64,000 bases of DNA from Ascaphus truei (taxonomy: Eukaryota; Chordata; Amphibia; Anura; Ascaphidae), in assembly GCA_036426205.1 (NCBI GenBank), contig CM071567.1, positions 291,525,141 through 291,589,140 of the forward strand, given 5' to 3'. Below, piece after piece: positions 30,401-42,420 of this stretch. How positions within the stretch are numbered: the stretch's first letter is position 1; every line of letters starts with the position of its first letter. A program made the translations under genes and the position numbers. The notes beneath the pieces are model-generated. The model had not been told where the DNA came from. It made no database searches and worked only from the letters and a program-made list of their open reading frames with translations.

Positions 30401-33340
30401 ATAATATTGCCACCATGCCCCTAGGTTATTTTAAAATCCTTCCATGTATTCCATTTCTCTCTTTTCAGTTTTGAAACCTCTATTACCTCTCTCCTCTGTA
30501 AATGGACTTGTGTCCACTTCCTTTCCTTATATGTTAATGCTCCCTAATTGTGGTCCCTCCCCTTCACCTTCAACTGTGAAAAATAATGAGTATGGTGCCC
30601 TGCAATTCATTTGTCTCCTGCAGCATGACACTCTCCTTCTGTCTTTAGTCTTATTATTTCTATCTCCCCCAACTGGCACTCATTCGCATAGACTCAGCGT
30701 CAGGCTAAACAAGTACTGTGTTTCATTAGCTTCAAATAACATGGATCCTGTACCGTTAGAAAAACAAGGCATTATCATTGACATGGCATCCTGTGTAAAC
30801 ATATCACAGATTGTTGAAATGTATTTTTACTTCGTTTTTTAGATGTAATTTTCAACCTATAGCAGCAGTAGCAGTATGCTGCTTGAAGCAACTTACAGTA
30901 TACAGCTAAGTCAGAGTCAAGAGAAAAGACAACCAGCATCTTTATTTTGGATACCTCAGCTTGGCCCTTGTTACTACCTCTACATTCCATAGCTTGTGGA
31001 AGGCTACAAAGAAGATGTACTGCAGGGTTATGGTTAGCAAAAAAGGATGAAAATCATTTACTGTGCAGGATACAGCAAAGACACAAAAATGTTCCTTCAA
31101 TGCAACTGGCAAACAAATAAGAGTACTTATCAGCAGAAACTTTATTTTTGCAACAATGAATATAAATGTTAATTATATTTGAAATCTCTGTTGGATCTGT
31201 CTGAGATGTGAATGTACTCATAACTATTCCTTATCAGTGCTGTATAGTGGGGTTTTTTTGTCACTTTTTTTACTAACCATAACTTATTTGTGTTCCTGGT
31301 TTGGAGCCACAACCAGTTTGACAATGCAATGCTAGTAATCATCCTCACATTGATGCGACCCATAAAGGGCAAACCAGCTGTCTGTGAGCAGGTTATCTAG
31401 TCATACACTTTTAAAACCGTTTTATTTTTAAATGACGTTTAAAAAAAATAAAACTTACAATAATTATATTTCTTAGTTGACATTTTTCTTTCAAATAACA
31501 TCTTATTTTGATATGATATATTTCATTTTTACTCTGCATTATCTATTTTCCTTTCTCTATATCATGGTCTTCTGCAAAGGATTTCTTCTAACTGTAGCTT
31601 CCTATTTCCTGCTTGAAACCAGTTCTCACATGACCCAATTTGTGCAAGAGTAGAGCAGTAAAAAGGGCATCATGATAGATTTTCCGTGAAGTAAATTGGG
31701 ATGTTGCAATCCAATCACATTTTTATCAACACTGAAATAGAAGCTCCTGCTGAGAGAGGAACTGGCAACTCACATCTTATTTCTATGTCTTGTTGCAGTA
31801 GCTATTGTTTAAGCAAACATTGGTACTTACTGCATTTTTAAAGAATGCATATTGCTGATATAACTGGGATTTTGAAAGACTGGCATTGTCAAAACAGAGT
31901 GTTGTAAATTGACTGAGAACTTTTAGACTCTTTACATAATAGTGGGAACATGTCATCTCTAACTCGCAAGCTGTCCTGGCATATGGTATTGTTTTTTATC
32001 CCTGTTTTTCTTTTAGTAGTACAGCATGTACTGCAGAGGTGTGCTGCATTTGATACCCACTGGAAAATAAATACCTATTAGATTTGAAACTGAACAGGTT
32101 GCATTAATTGTTTGTTTACTTTTAAAGCAAATGTATTAAATTGCTTCCTATGTAAATGTCGAACTTCCCCCAAAAAGTTTTTTCTGAAAATCACAGTAAA
32201 TCAAACAGCTGTTTAAAATCTTAATTTCTAGAAAATATTATTTTTAACCAATCATTCAGAATAATGGATGCACAGCAATGCCGTTATTGTCTAGTAAAAA
32301 CACAATAACAAGTGTTTCAATTTGAAAGCACTCTGACATCTCTGTATATCTCCGTACGGTACAGTGTATAAAAATGAAAAATAAATATATGTTTAATATA
32401 CTGTGTAAATTGTGTATATAAATATATGTATGTAAAAATCCCAACAAAGCTTGTTAGAAGACAGTATTCACAAAATTCTTTATTTTGTTGTTTTTTTAAT
32501 TAACTTCAATACATTTTATCTTTGTTGCAATAAGACACTTTCTGGAGTTCAAAAACACCTTACAATCCATCCAAGTCAATAAGGGGTCTTCCAGTGCCGG
32601 AAAGAGTCTGATGGCAGATGACTGCTTATCAAATACTGATAAACCTTGTATTCCAAATAAGTAATAATGCACATTGTGCTAAATCCCAATCTCCCTTATT
32701 GCTAACAGAAGAGAGTGATCTAAATGTTTTTTTATTTAAAACCGATGATAGTTATACTTCTAATATTTTAGTAATCAGTAAAATGACTGCTTTTGGCGTA
32801 ATGGATGATCTGTATGCATTCCTTGGAAGGCTTTTAATATTTGGACCATGACAATGCATTTATAACCCAGCACAGTATTATATGTGAAACTTTGTTTGTG
32901 ATTTAGTTAAATAAAATGTCTTTAGGGAGTGATAGAAATACAAAAGCAGTGGTACTCGCATGGTGTTCAAAAAATAAATAAAATTGATTTAGCAAAGATC
33001 GATGTTGCGGTCCGCTTAGAAACTTTTCTCAATAAATAATAATTTAATAATACCTTTGACACATTTGTTACAAACTACTCGCTCCTCACATTTTTACTCT
33101 ATCCAATTACTATATTTCCCACTAGTAATTATTTGAACATTGCATTGTTTCCAATTTATTTCCATCATGTGCTCTTTAAGTGAACCTCTCTAATTTTGGA
33201 CTGGTCTTTCTATCAGCATCCAAATACTTTGTTGGGTAACCATTTTTATGTCCTCATGACGCACCCTGTTATAAAATAAACACTAATTGATTTAATTTAC
33301 TATGAGGTATCAGTGATTCGAGTATTCTTCTATCTCATGA
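30400..33340. other. AT-rich sequence without recognised features
   Basis: Nearly 3 kb shows no convincing coding region, no tandem array and no match to other parts of the window. Short frames such as 30444-30842 lack motifs. It is a candidate for unique host DNA. Confidence 0.5.
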
Positions 33341-33889
33341 AGCAGGGTACCCTCCCTTGCCTCCTCCCTGGCAGTGGTCCTGTCGCGTAGGAGAGTTTTG
33401 TGAGCTGTCGACCATGTTGGGGTTGGCACAGTCACATACATATGGACTATGTGTTTTATAGCAGCGGCCATCTTGAGGTCGGCGCTCCAAGAGGAGGAGG
33501 TGCTGTCATTCAGGATATCCTCCGCAGACTGGAGATGGAGTGGAAGTCCCGGAGGAGCCGGTGGAGGGAGAGGTAGTGTCCGGGGAGCTAGTCAAGCCCC
33601 CTGGAGATTAGGCCAGACCCGTTCCCTGTAGGCCCCAGGTAGTTTCCCCTACACAGTAGCAGATGTATTGAAGGGCCCACCCATAGTAAGGGATTTGTCC
33701 CATTAGTATACAGATGACTCAGCGGAGCCGGCGGAAGAACAGTGGAAGACTCCCCAGACCTGGTGGAATCGATCCCATAGTTCTACCGGACGCAAGGCGG
33801 GAAGGGGATTGTGTTTGAGGCCTTGCATCATGGGACCACGTTTGCAGCCTGTCTACAAATTCCCTGGTTTACTGGAATTAGCTAGGAAG
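33341..33889 (+). repeat. Gypsy family B LTR fragment
   Basis: It matches 51448-51988 almost end to end: 'gaagcaggg.accctccctt', 'ggttggcacagtcacatac', 'gtgtccggggagctagtcaa', 'ttagtatacagatgactc', 'aggcgggaaggggattgtgt', 'gcagcctgtctacaaat'. The match stops at 'gctaggaagg'. The downstream part of the LTR is missing, so this is a truncated copy. Confidence 0.75.
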
Positions 33890-34090
33890 GTACAGATGCA
33901 GCGGCCATTATTCGAACACCTCACGTGGTGTATACCTTGGAATACCCATGTGATGGCGCGCGATTTCTTCCAACCGTACCGCCTTAAGACGCGTGTTGAC
34001 TGGTTTTTATCGGGTTCAGACAATTGCATTTTAGTGCGGTCTGCAATACTGTTGAGAACTCAAGTGGGCAATCAGGAGTTGTTGTCTTAA
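33889..34090 (+). other. Unidentified open frame remnant
   Basis: A plus-strand frame (33809-34090) runs out of the LTR fragment into about 65 codons ending at 34090 with no domain that I can name. It may be internal retroelement sequence. Confidence 0.25.
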
Positions 34091-35614
34091 AAATCTAATA
34101 GCAATTCAACCTGTCTTTTATTGCCGTATAGTTCTGCAAGTGTGTGTGTGTGTAATTGTACTTTGAAGATTAACGTTACAAGTTCATAATGTATGGTGTA
34201 CATGGGAAATAAGTCCTTTCTGAGGCTCCTTAGCCATACACAGATTAAAAATATGAGTACACATATGAAAAGTATTTTATATGAATTAAGTGTTGTATTT
34301 GTACAGGATAATAAAGGGAAAAGGAGTAATACAAAAATACAACGTCGCTTTTTCTTCCGAATGTTAAATATTTTTTTTCCACTCATGCGTATGTCTCTGC
34401 TAAGAAACCCCAAAAATAAAACATGTATATCTTTTATTCTATATGTATTATTTATTATTCAATACTTTCAACTTTTGCTACTCTAGGCTCGCTCTTCTTT
34501 TCATACTGCATATATATGCGTGTCATGACATTTAGGTGCATGCATGTATGTCTCATTGGAACCTTGTTGAAACGCATATGCATGTCATCACATTTAGGCG
34601 CATGCGTGTATGTCTTTGAACTACAGGTACAGGTATAATCCTGCACACCCATAAGTGTTTACAGTGTGATACTGTAAATCCTTCTTGGGGATTTGGCTAG
34701 AATGACTGATGCCGCATTGAATGTGAATTTAAGTCTAAAAACAATTTTTTTTTCTCGACATGGGCTTAACATTTTTTGTCATTCTTACAATCAATCACTA
34801 GCTTTTTAATTCTACAGTAAACCATACTTTATGAGGTGGGTGGCATACTGCAGTTTTTATTTGGGGGTGGTGGGGGTTCAAAACATTCTTCTAACCTGTT
34901 CAAAATATTTATTTGAACTAATAATCCTGCATACACACGCCCGGGCTGGCAAAGCTGCTGTAAACTTGAGAAGTAGCACATCCCCACCCTTCCCCCCCCA
35001 CACAAAAAGCCTAAAATATTTCAACTGCTTATCGACACCTCCCCCAATGCCATTCATTAAATTGGACTCTTTGTGTAGTCTTCATGAAGCCGGTTTCACA
35101 CACGCATGTGTGAAAAGCCCTTCTGGGGATTTGGCGAGAATGACTTCTCATTCAACGTGAATTTCAAGTCTGAAAAAAAAAATAGACATCCCTTTTTTTT
35201 CTCGACATGGGCTTAACAATTTTTTAGCAGATATATTGGAGCCTACTGCTCACCTAGTAAATCAATTTAGTAAGTGGAGAGATAAGTTGCATTAGGGAAT
35301 ATACTGAATCTGTATATACACTGGAGGTGAGGATTGAAGAAAATCCTCCCACCACAAGAAGCCCTTAAAAATTGCACTCATGTATAATAGTTAGTTGGGG
35401 GATACAATTGATCCAGGATATAAGTAATCCTATACAGCCAGTCTAATGAGTGGTAAAAACTAAAATAATAAATCTTTATTTGTTATCTAAAAGGAACACA
35501 AGATATGGGTATGGTGTACTGTATACACGGGAATGTTTAAAATATTGGTAGTGGAGCATGCCTAAAAATGGGTAGTACTCATATATGTGGGGAAGTTTTC
35601 CTTTACCCCACACG

Positions 35615-35811
35615 GGGTTAATACTCCCTGAGTAAAGGAACTCCAGCCACAATTAATCACAGTACATGGAGCAGGAGACAGCAAAAGATACCTAAACAAT
35701 GAATGTATCCAAGGGGTTTATACTCCCCGAGTAAACAAAACTCCAACCATACTTAATCACAGTTCAAAGTGCAAGGAATAGCATGGGATATCTAAGCCGA
35801 GAATGTATCCA
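35615..35811 (+). repeat. Two tandem units of about 98 bp
   Basis: 35615-35710 and 35713-35811 share 'ggggtt.atactccc.gagtaa', 'acttaatcacagt', 'gatatct' and 'gaatgtatcca', with about 80 percent identity by eye. Confidence 0.7.
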
Positions 35812-36211
35812 TGTATGTGTCCCTCTAGTATATCTTGAAAGGGAGACAGTCCTTACAAAAGTAGCAAAGTAACAATATAATGGCTTCAAATGTAACCTAT
35901 TAGCAATTTCCTGAATCATATATCCTCCCGAAGGTGTAAATGTAAGTCTGCATTAAATAGAGGGGAATATATCAAATTGATGTCTTCCCAGCACTATTAT
36001 TCCACGACGCAAAAAACAGATATGAAGTTAAATGTTCTGCAGAAAGAAACATATCACCAATGGTAGTGAGAGTAATTAATCTGTTGCTGTAGATAGGTGC
36101 AGTGTATACATCATACATTTGATCAATACAAAAATCAATCCTCTTCGTTCATTCACTGGTAGTCTCAATACATTTAGCAGTACCTTATTTGTATGGATAA
36201 ATCTTACGTTA

Positions 36212-36284
36212 TGTAGGTAATAATCCCAGAAGAACAGGGCATTACTGGCCAATAATGCCCTGTTCTGAGGGGATTATTACTATT
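36212..36284. repeat. Palindrome with GGGCATTA arms
   Basis: 'taataatccc..gaacagggca' is followed by its inverted complement 'tgccctgttctgaggggatt'. Related 'ataatgcccggaatttt' palindromes lie at 36930-36980 and 'caataatgccctgaatttt' at 36997, so 36212-37030 may be one short foldback element. Confidence 0.65.
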
Positions 36285-36435
36285 ATAAGCTAAATGTAGA
36301 CTTTTTTCATAAATAATAGACACTTTTGTATAGTTATATAGATTTTTTTATTAAAATAAAATGGTAAAAACATGAATCCCCCTCTTTATACTCTTACACT
36401 GCAGATACCTATATCCACACACTGCCGCCCCCTCT

Positions 36436-36438
<3 letters not shown>

Positions 36439-36484
<46 letters not shown>
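36439..36484 (+). repeat. (CA)n microsatellite
   Basis: About 23 CA units are followed by imperfect CA-rich clusters to 36690. These give artefact open frames on both strands. Confidence 0.97.
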
Positions 36485-36486
<2 letters not shown>

Positions 36487-37819
36487 AGCTCTATACACAC
36501 ACACTGGAGCTCTATACACACACACATCAGCTCTACATACACACACACACACATCAGCTCTACGCACACAACACACACAAATTGCTGCTACATACACATC
36601 CAACTGCACAACACACACACACACACTGCTGCTGATGCTATACCCATAAACACTGCTACTGGCACCCACCCACACACACACACAATAAAAAAATGCAGCC
36701 ACTTACTTCTTTGCAGACTCTCTCCCCCCCAATTCAACTGAATCTGCTCAGAAAATCTCAGTCAGCTCGGGAGGGGGAGGAGTCAACCTGCGGCTTATAC
36801 TTTCTAACCAATCCCCTTCCCTGTCTCAGAGCTGTTACTTAATTCGGACCAATCCCATGCCCTGTCTCAGCTGTTCTGAAAGCTGATAGGCTGAAAATAA
36901 ACACATTGAAATCAACACATTGCAAGAAGCTAAAATTCCGGGCATTACTGATTGGATAATGCCCGGAATTTTATCCAATCAGAGAGCAGGGTTTTCAATA
37001 ATGCCCTGAATTTTACTGCTTTAGCTTATAATACGCTTTAAACAACTTGTTAAATTCCTCTCAGATGGTATATCCTAGGTCATAGGCACACACTGAAAGG
37101 CAAAGTAAAGTTGCTGGTAAACTAAATGAATGAAATAAACAGCACTATACAACCAGATATCGTGTTGTGTCATCCTTGTTCCCCGTGCTGCAGCTCCACT
37201 GCAGACGCCGTGATGACGTCACTAAAATCCGATGGACCTATTTTCTCGACATGGCGTAATTTTTTTTTCCATTCTTAAAATCAATATCACTAGCTTTTTA
37301 ATTCTACAGTAATGTATATTGTACTTTATGGGGTGGGTGGCATACTGTAATTTTTATTATTTGGGGGTGGGGGGTTCAAAACATTCTGATGACATGTTCA
37401 AAAGATTTATTTTAAATAATAATCCTGCATAAACATGCCCGGGCTGGCAAAGTGCTGTAAACTTGAGTAGTAGCACATCCCCCCACTCCCCCCCACACAT
37501 CCACACAAATAATTTAAAGAAGGAATCGTTTTATTTGTACAGGATAATTATGGAAAAATAAATAATATTTCTTCCAAATTTACAATCTTGTCTTTATCTT
37601 TTCGTAATGGCTGCATTGCATTCTGTAGTTCTTTTATCATTGAGAGAGGGGGGAATTAGAAGGGATTTTAAGTTCTGAAAATAAAATAAAAATGCACACA
37701 TACGCATGCTCCAAAATGTGATGACATGCATATGCGTTTCACCAAGGTTTCAATGGGACACACACGCATGCGCCTAAATGTGATGACACGCATATGCGTT
37801 TGAAAGTACAGAGGAGGAT

Positions 37820-39500
37820 GTACCACTGTTGATCTCCTCTACTTTCTCTGCCACTTGCCCTCTTGACCCCATTCCCTCCCATCTCCTAAAACCTCTTGGT
37901 CCTACTATAATTCCTATTCTCACACACCTTTTTAACTCCTCCCTCTACTCTGGTACCTTTCCCCCCTCCTTCAAACATGCAACAGTTATACCATTACTCA
38001 AAAACAGCAAGCTTGACCCTACCTGTCCGTCTAACTATCGACCTGTCTCCCTCCTGCCTTTTGCCTCCTAACTCCTTGAACGTTTTGTATTCTCTCGCTT
38101 GCTTCATTTTCTCAACACCTATTCTCTCCTAGACCCTCTACAATCTTGCTTCCGCACTGCTCACTCCACGGAAACAGCCCTCACTAAAATAACTGATGAC
38201 CTCCATGCTGCCAAAGACAGAGGTCATTACACTCTGCTCATTTTACTCGACCTCTCCGCAGCATTTGACACCGTGAACATTCTCCTTCACATTCTCCATA
38301 CTCTTGGTATTCGGAACAAAGCTCTATCCTGGATCTCCTCTTACCTCTCCCATCGTACTTTCAGTGTCTCTTCTGCTAACACCACCTCCTCCTCTAGTGA
38401 TCTCTCTGTGGGGGTACCCCAGGGCTCTGTCCTGGGACCTCTTCTCTTTTCTCTGTACACACTCTCTCTAGGTGACCTAATAACATCTCTTGGGTTTAAA
38501 TATCACCTTTACGCTGACGACACACAAATTTACTTTTCACCACCCGTCCCTACACCTGCTGTACAAACCAAAGTTTCTGAATGTCTCTTTGCTATATAAT
38601 CCTGGATGGCCCTCCGTCGCCTTAAACTCAACATGGCAAAAACAGAACTTCTCATACTTCATCCCAAATCTGGCCCTACTACCACCTTCCACATTACTGT
38701 TAGAAGTGCGATCATTCACCCAGTAGCCCAAGCACGCTGCATAGGGGTCACACTGGACTCCTCGTTCACATTCTCCTCTCACTTTCAAAACGTTTCTAAA
38801 ACCTGTCCCCTACAATCTATCCTAAACGCTGCTGCCAGAATCGCTCTGTCTTTCCTAAATCTGTCTCCACGTCTCACCTCCTGAAATCCCTCTCCTGGCT
38901 TCCGATCAAATCCCGCATCTCACACTCGATTCTCCTCTTCACTTCTAAAGCTTTACACTCTTCTGCCCCTCCTTACATCTCAGCCCTAATTTCTCGCTAT
39001 GCACCACCCAGACTCTTGCGTTCTTCTCAAGGATGTCTTCTTTCTACCCCCTTTGTATCTAAAGCCCTCTCCTGCCTTAAACCTTTTTCTCTGACTGCCC
39101 CGCACCTCTGGAATGCCCTTCCCCTCAGTACCCGACTAGCACCCTCTCTATCCACCTTTAAGACCCACCTTAAGACACACTTGCTTAAAGAAGCATATGA
39201 ATAGCACTGTAGATATTCTGAACACATGATACATATAGCTTGCCCCCCTGCAGACGCACTTACCAGAACTCCCTCCTACTGTCTCTGTACGTTCTCCCTA
39301 CCTACCAATTAAACTGTAAGCTCCTCGGAGCAGGGACTCCTCTTCCTTAATGTTACTTAATGTTACTTTTATGCCTGAAGCACTTATTCCCATGATCTGT
39401 TATTTAGATTATCTGTTATTTATTTGATTACCAAATGCATTACTACTGTGAAGCGCTATGTACATTAATGGCGCAATATAAATAAAGACATACACTACAA
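37820..39500 (+). pseudogene. L2-type LINE, reverse transcriptase and 3' end
   Basis: The reading starts inside the reverse transcriptase: [73 protein letters not shown] and YADDTQIYF (YADD). LKLNMAKTELLILHP and the C-terminal APHLWNALPLSTRLAPSLST and FKTHLKTHLLKEAYE follow. Three or more frameshifts or stops separate the pieces (37829-38071, 38099-38599, 38606-38884, 39016-39204). The tail 'ctgtaagctcctcggagcag' and 'gaagcgctatgtacattaat' with 'aataaag' is the classic L2 3' end. The endonuclease is missing, a 5'-truncated insertion. Confidence 0.85.
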
Positions 39501-39574
39501 TACAATAAATAATACATATAGAATAAAAGATTTACACTTTTATTTTTGGAGTTTCTTAGCAGAGTTAATTACAC

Positions 39575-40167
39575 ATGCAAGTCTATTGTAATTACACTGC
39601 AAAATGCAACGTCAAACAGTAGTGATGATTACAGTGCAATGTAAAAAAGTATTGAATATGAAAATATAGCAGCATACTGTATAAGGTTTTCTATAAAACT
39701 CACAATTATTCTATTCTAATCAATAAAAATTGCATTGTCATTGTAAATCTTTTGACTAATTGGATTTTTAAATCAGATTCACAATGTGGAAGCAACGTTT
39801 TAAAAAAGCGATATTAGAGGTCCATCGAAATCCCTCCTTTTGCCTTTTTAGCTTGATGTCAAAGTTTCTTTTCTGGGGGGAAAAAAATGATGCTATTATT
39901 TCCGATATTGCTTATCCGTCAAGTCGTGTCATTGGGAATTAAAGCAGCAGTTCAAGCAATATCCTACAGTACATGTGTGTCTGTACGATGAGAACAAACT
40001 TCTGATAGGCTATGTCTCTTGAGCCCCACCCTCTCCCTAGCTGTCGACCAATTGTATCTACTGTAGTAACTGCTCAGTCAATCATATTGCAGGACTATAT
40101 TTTCAATAATTGTGCAAAAATTAAATTAAATAACCCTGAGCAAAGCGATTGATTACAGGAGAACGGA
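39575..40167. other. Unassigned AT-rich sequence
   Basis: No gene is recognised. This is the host DNA into which the 40185-40825 element inserted. Confidence 0.45.
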
Positions 40168-40842
40168 CTGATCTGCAGCTTACTAAAAAAATTGGGAAGG
40201 ACCCAGGATACCGAGGCTGCTAACAGGTAGTGCACACACTATGGCAACTTGATTGAAGAAAGACCCAGCAATGAGCATTAAAATATTCAAACCTCCGGTA
40301 TAGATAACAGGGAGTTGGGCAATGGTAAGCCGGATAGAGGTACAGGGAGACACCTCCCTAAGGGGCGCCCCCAAGTAAATCACCGCGCCGGCACCAACCC
40401 CTCAATAGTCTCTCGAAATACCGCGGAGGTGAGGAGTAATTCGGTACTCACAGAAAAAGCTGTCCCTGTTGATGCAGGGAATTCTGCAGCGGCTTCCTCC
40501 TCTGGTGTGGCTGGCGTCAGCGTGCTCCTCCGGAAGTGATGACACAGGAAAAGAGGAAGGTGGTCCGCGGATCAAAGCACTTCAGCAGCCAACGCATGGA
40601 TATCTAAAAAAAACTTTATTGATCGCTAGCAGCAAACATCAGGCAACCACTCTAACGCGTTTCGTCCAGGCTATGGACTTTTTAAAAAAAAAGTCCATAG
40701 CCTGGATGAAACGCGTTAGAGTGGTTTGCCTGATGTTTGCTGCTAGCGATCAATAAAGTTTTTTTAGACATCCATGCGTTGGCTGCTGAAGTTGCTGTGA
40801 TCCGCGGACCACCTTACCTCTTTTCCTGATCTGCAGCTTACT
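40168..40842. mobile_element. PLE-like insertion with 17-bp target duplication
   Basis: CTGATCTGCAGCTTACT occurs exactly at 40168-40184 and 40826-40842, framing a 641-bp insert. The right part (about 40545-40825) is a palindrome centred near 40687, with 'aaagtccatagcctgga' arms leading to the GAAACGCGTTAGAG block seen in other PLE-like copies. The target length fits PLE or LINE-type target-primed insertion. No coding sequence remains. Confidence 0.75.
40545..40825. repeat. Head-to-head palindrome, arms about 135 bp
   Basis: 'ggtggtccgcggatca', 'cagccaacgcatgga', 'cgctagcagcaaacatcagg' and 'ctctaacgcgtttc' all recur inverted. The centre 'ttttaaaaaaaa' lies exactly where the 5' half of the hammerhead-like fold should be, so both copies are truncated inside that fold. 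Stem II (TCCA/TGGA), GAAA and ACGCGT remain in each arm. Confidence 0.8.
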
Positions 40843-41073
40843 GCAGCTTATCACTTGTCTGTGTGCATATTGTATTGATGCACATCTTGTAATGTATTGT
40901 TTTTAAAAAAAAATAATATATATTTTTTAAACAGCAGCTTGAACTGCAGCTTTAAACCTGATACTGCACTGTACAATATATTTACCTTCATAATAAACTT
41001 TGCCAAACAGGTTGAGATGAGCCACTGTCACTCATGTAGACTGCATTATAGTAGAAAGGTGATAGCTGGCATT
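40843..41073. other. AT-rich sequence downstream of forkhead pseudogene
   Basis: No feature is seen apart from short inverted 'cagcttgaactgcagctt' phrases. A minus-strand polyadenylation signal is not obvious. Confidence 0.4.
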
Positions 41074-41654
41074 CTACATCTGTAGCTGATGAAGCTGGAA
41101 ATCTTTTTGATACACGCAAGCTTGCTGGTACCTGTTTGTGAAATCAGGCTCAAGCTGTAAATTTTGCAGGTATTCCGGCGGGGAGAGGTAGCAAGGATTG
41201 CCATTCACCAGGTTTTCACGGACAGTTGGACCATTATTGTAAGCCAGTGCTGGTGCTGGTGCTGTTGTCGGTGCCGGTGCTGGCGCTGTTGCCGGTGCTG
41301 TTACATTGCTGGATTGGGATTGACAAATCTTATATGGATTAAACCCAACCTTTCTCCTTTTGAAGTTGCCATGATCAAACATCTGTAAAAATCCGAGACC
41401 ACACCCCAATACCCTCTTGTATCTCCGGCAGGAGGGGCAATGCGAAAAAAAGACTGATCGCTACTTTAGGGTTTTCTTATTGAACGCTTCCACCCACGAA
41501 CGTCAGGTGAAAATTTGTAAAAATCGTAGTTCGAAATGAAATATTCATATATTTCTGCTACAGTCGCCATGTTATCTACTGCAGTATTAATTGCAGAAAA
41601 TATTAAAAATGCATAACAACAATCAGGTTTTTTATACATGTACGGTGTACACAT
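41074..41654 (-). pseudogene. Forkhead-box (FOX) gene relic, intronless
   Basis: Minus-strand reading from an ATG at 41654 gives YKKPDCCYAFLIFSAIN, then NMATVAEIYEYF, NYDFYKFSPDVRGWKRSIR. This aligns with the forkhead domain pattern KPPYSY..LI..AI......LT..EIY.F.....P.Y......GW.NSIR. A TAA then falls where the recognition-helix HNL is expected (41466-41468). The same frame continues SSDQSFFRIAPPAGDTRGYW, and after a one-base shift near 41387 reads MFDHGNFKRRK, the forkhead C-terminal wing, and a Pro/Ala-rich tail to TAG at 41074. One stop and one frameshift make it a pseudogene unless they are assembly errors. Helix 3 also lacks the usual Asn and His DNA contacts. Which FOX class it came from is unclear. 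A Fox protein would be a nuclear DNA-binding regulator. Confidence 0.7.
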
Positions 41655-41739
41655 GGTGTCCAGTCCAGCCAGCAATTGTGCAAGGAAACTGTAGGAATGT
41701 AGTAAAAAGCACACCACTTTGAGTTTTTAAAGTTTTTAT

Positions 41740-41930
41740 TATGAAGCGCCTACATTTGTTAACGTCTTCAAGGTCGAAACACAATGGACCACTGTGGTAC
41801 AGTAGACTTGGTTTTTATCTGAATTTAAACAACTGCAAATTGACACAGTAGCACATAAATGTGCACATTACAATTCATTAATTTCTGCCACCTGGCAGAT
41901 ACGCGAAAAATTGCACCCAAAGAAATCCGA
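41740..41930. mobile_element. Fragment of the 25243-type MITE
   Basis: 41869-41920 ('attacaattcat.aattt.tg', 'ccacctggcagatacgcga', 'ttgca') matches 25424-25478 in the chromovirus MITE. It abuts the Gypsy B remnant. The termini are not preserved. Confidence 0.55.
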
Positions 41931-42420
41931 CCTGGCCTGCGACCTGGCCCTGCTCTTTCGTGGAACCCCCAATCGTACATCTTGCTGTTTGAGTGTGGGG
42001 AGGAGGGACACAAGGAGGGAATGCCCTCAAAAGGTAACCCCCAAAGCAGCTGTGCTAACCTTTGCAACCCCCACTTTGTACAGTCACCAGGAAAGAGGCC
42101 AGAGTTGACCTCTCAAACCACATCTGCCCCACCTCGTTGGTCCAGGTCTTGATTGAAGTGATCTACGCATCTGCCCTACGGGATACCGGGTCACAGGTAA
42201 CCATCATATACAGGTCGTTCTACGACAATCATCTGCAACATCTGCCATTGGGATCGGCTGAGATCATGACTCTGGGGACTCAGCAGTCAGGATTAGCAAA
42301 TAGAGGGAGTAATTATGGTACGGATGATATACCTCAACTCAATACTAACCTAACGCACCCTATGGAGGTGGAAGCCATGGTGTGTCTCAAACCCCGGGAG
42401 CATCCGAATTCCCCCATTAT
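41930..42420 (+). pseudogene. Gypsy family B: gag knuckle and protease
   Basis: FECGEEGHKEGMPSK is a decayed CCHC knuckle in one frame (about 41985-42035). In another frame ALRDTGSQVTIIYRSFY (near 42172) is the retropepsin core, with catalytic DTG. Stops and shifts separate them. The element starts here without an LTR, its 5' end being lost or replaced by the MITE fragment. Confidence 0.7.

Larger units (their letters stand above)
34090..37820. repeat. Complex nested DNA repeats
   Basis: 34680-35110 is repeated directly: its first 100 bases recur at 35115-35222, and 34745-35000 recurs at 37242-37500 ('ctagctttttaattctacag', 'gaggtgggtggcatactg', 'cccgggctggcaaag'). This fits a tandem pair of about 435 bp whose second unit was split by about 2 kb of other DNA. 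A block of two 70-bp units (34500-34620) is present inverted at 37700-37805. The 34390-34460 stretch is present inverted at 39500-39575. No protein domain is visible. Confidence 0.6.

Noticed and set aside
36351..36702. Valine/cysteine- and histidine/threonine-rich frames
   Set aside because: They are translations of the CA repeat.
41339..41409. Forkhead piece considered as a separate terminal exon with a 'ttttacag' acceptor
   Set aside because: Upstream sequence in the next frame continues the forkhead domain (FFRIAPPAG, GYWGVVSDFYR), so an intronless gene with a frameshift explains it better than a splice site.
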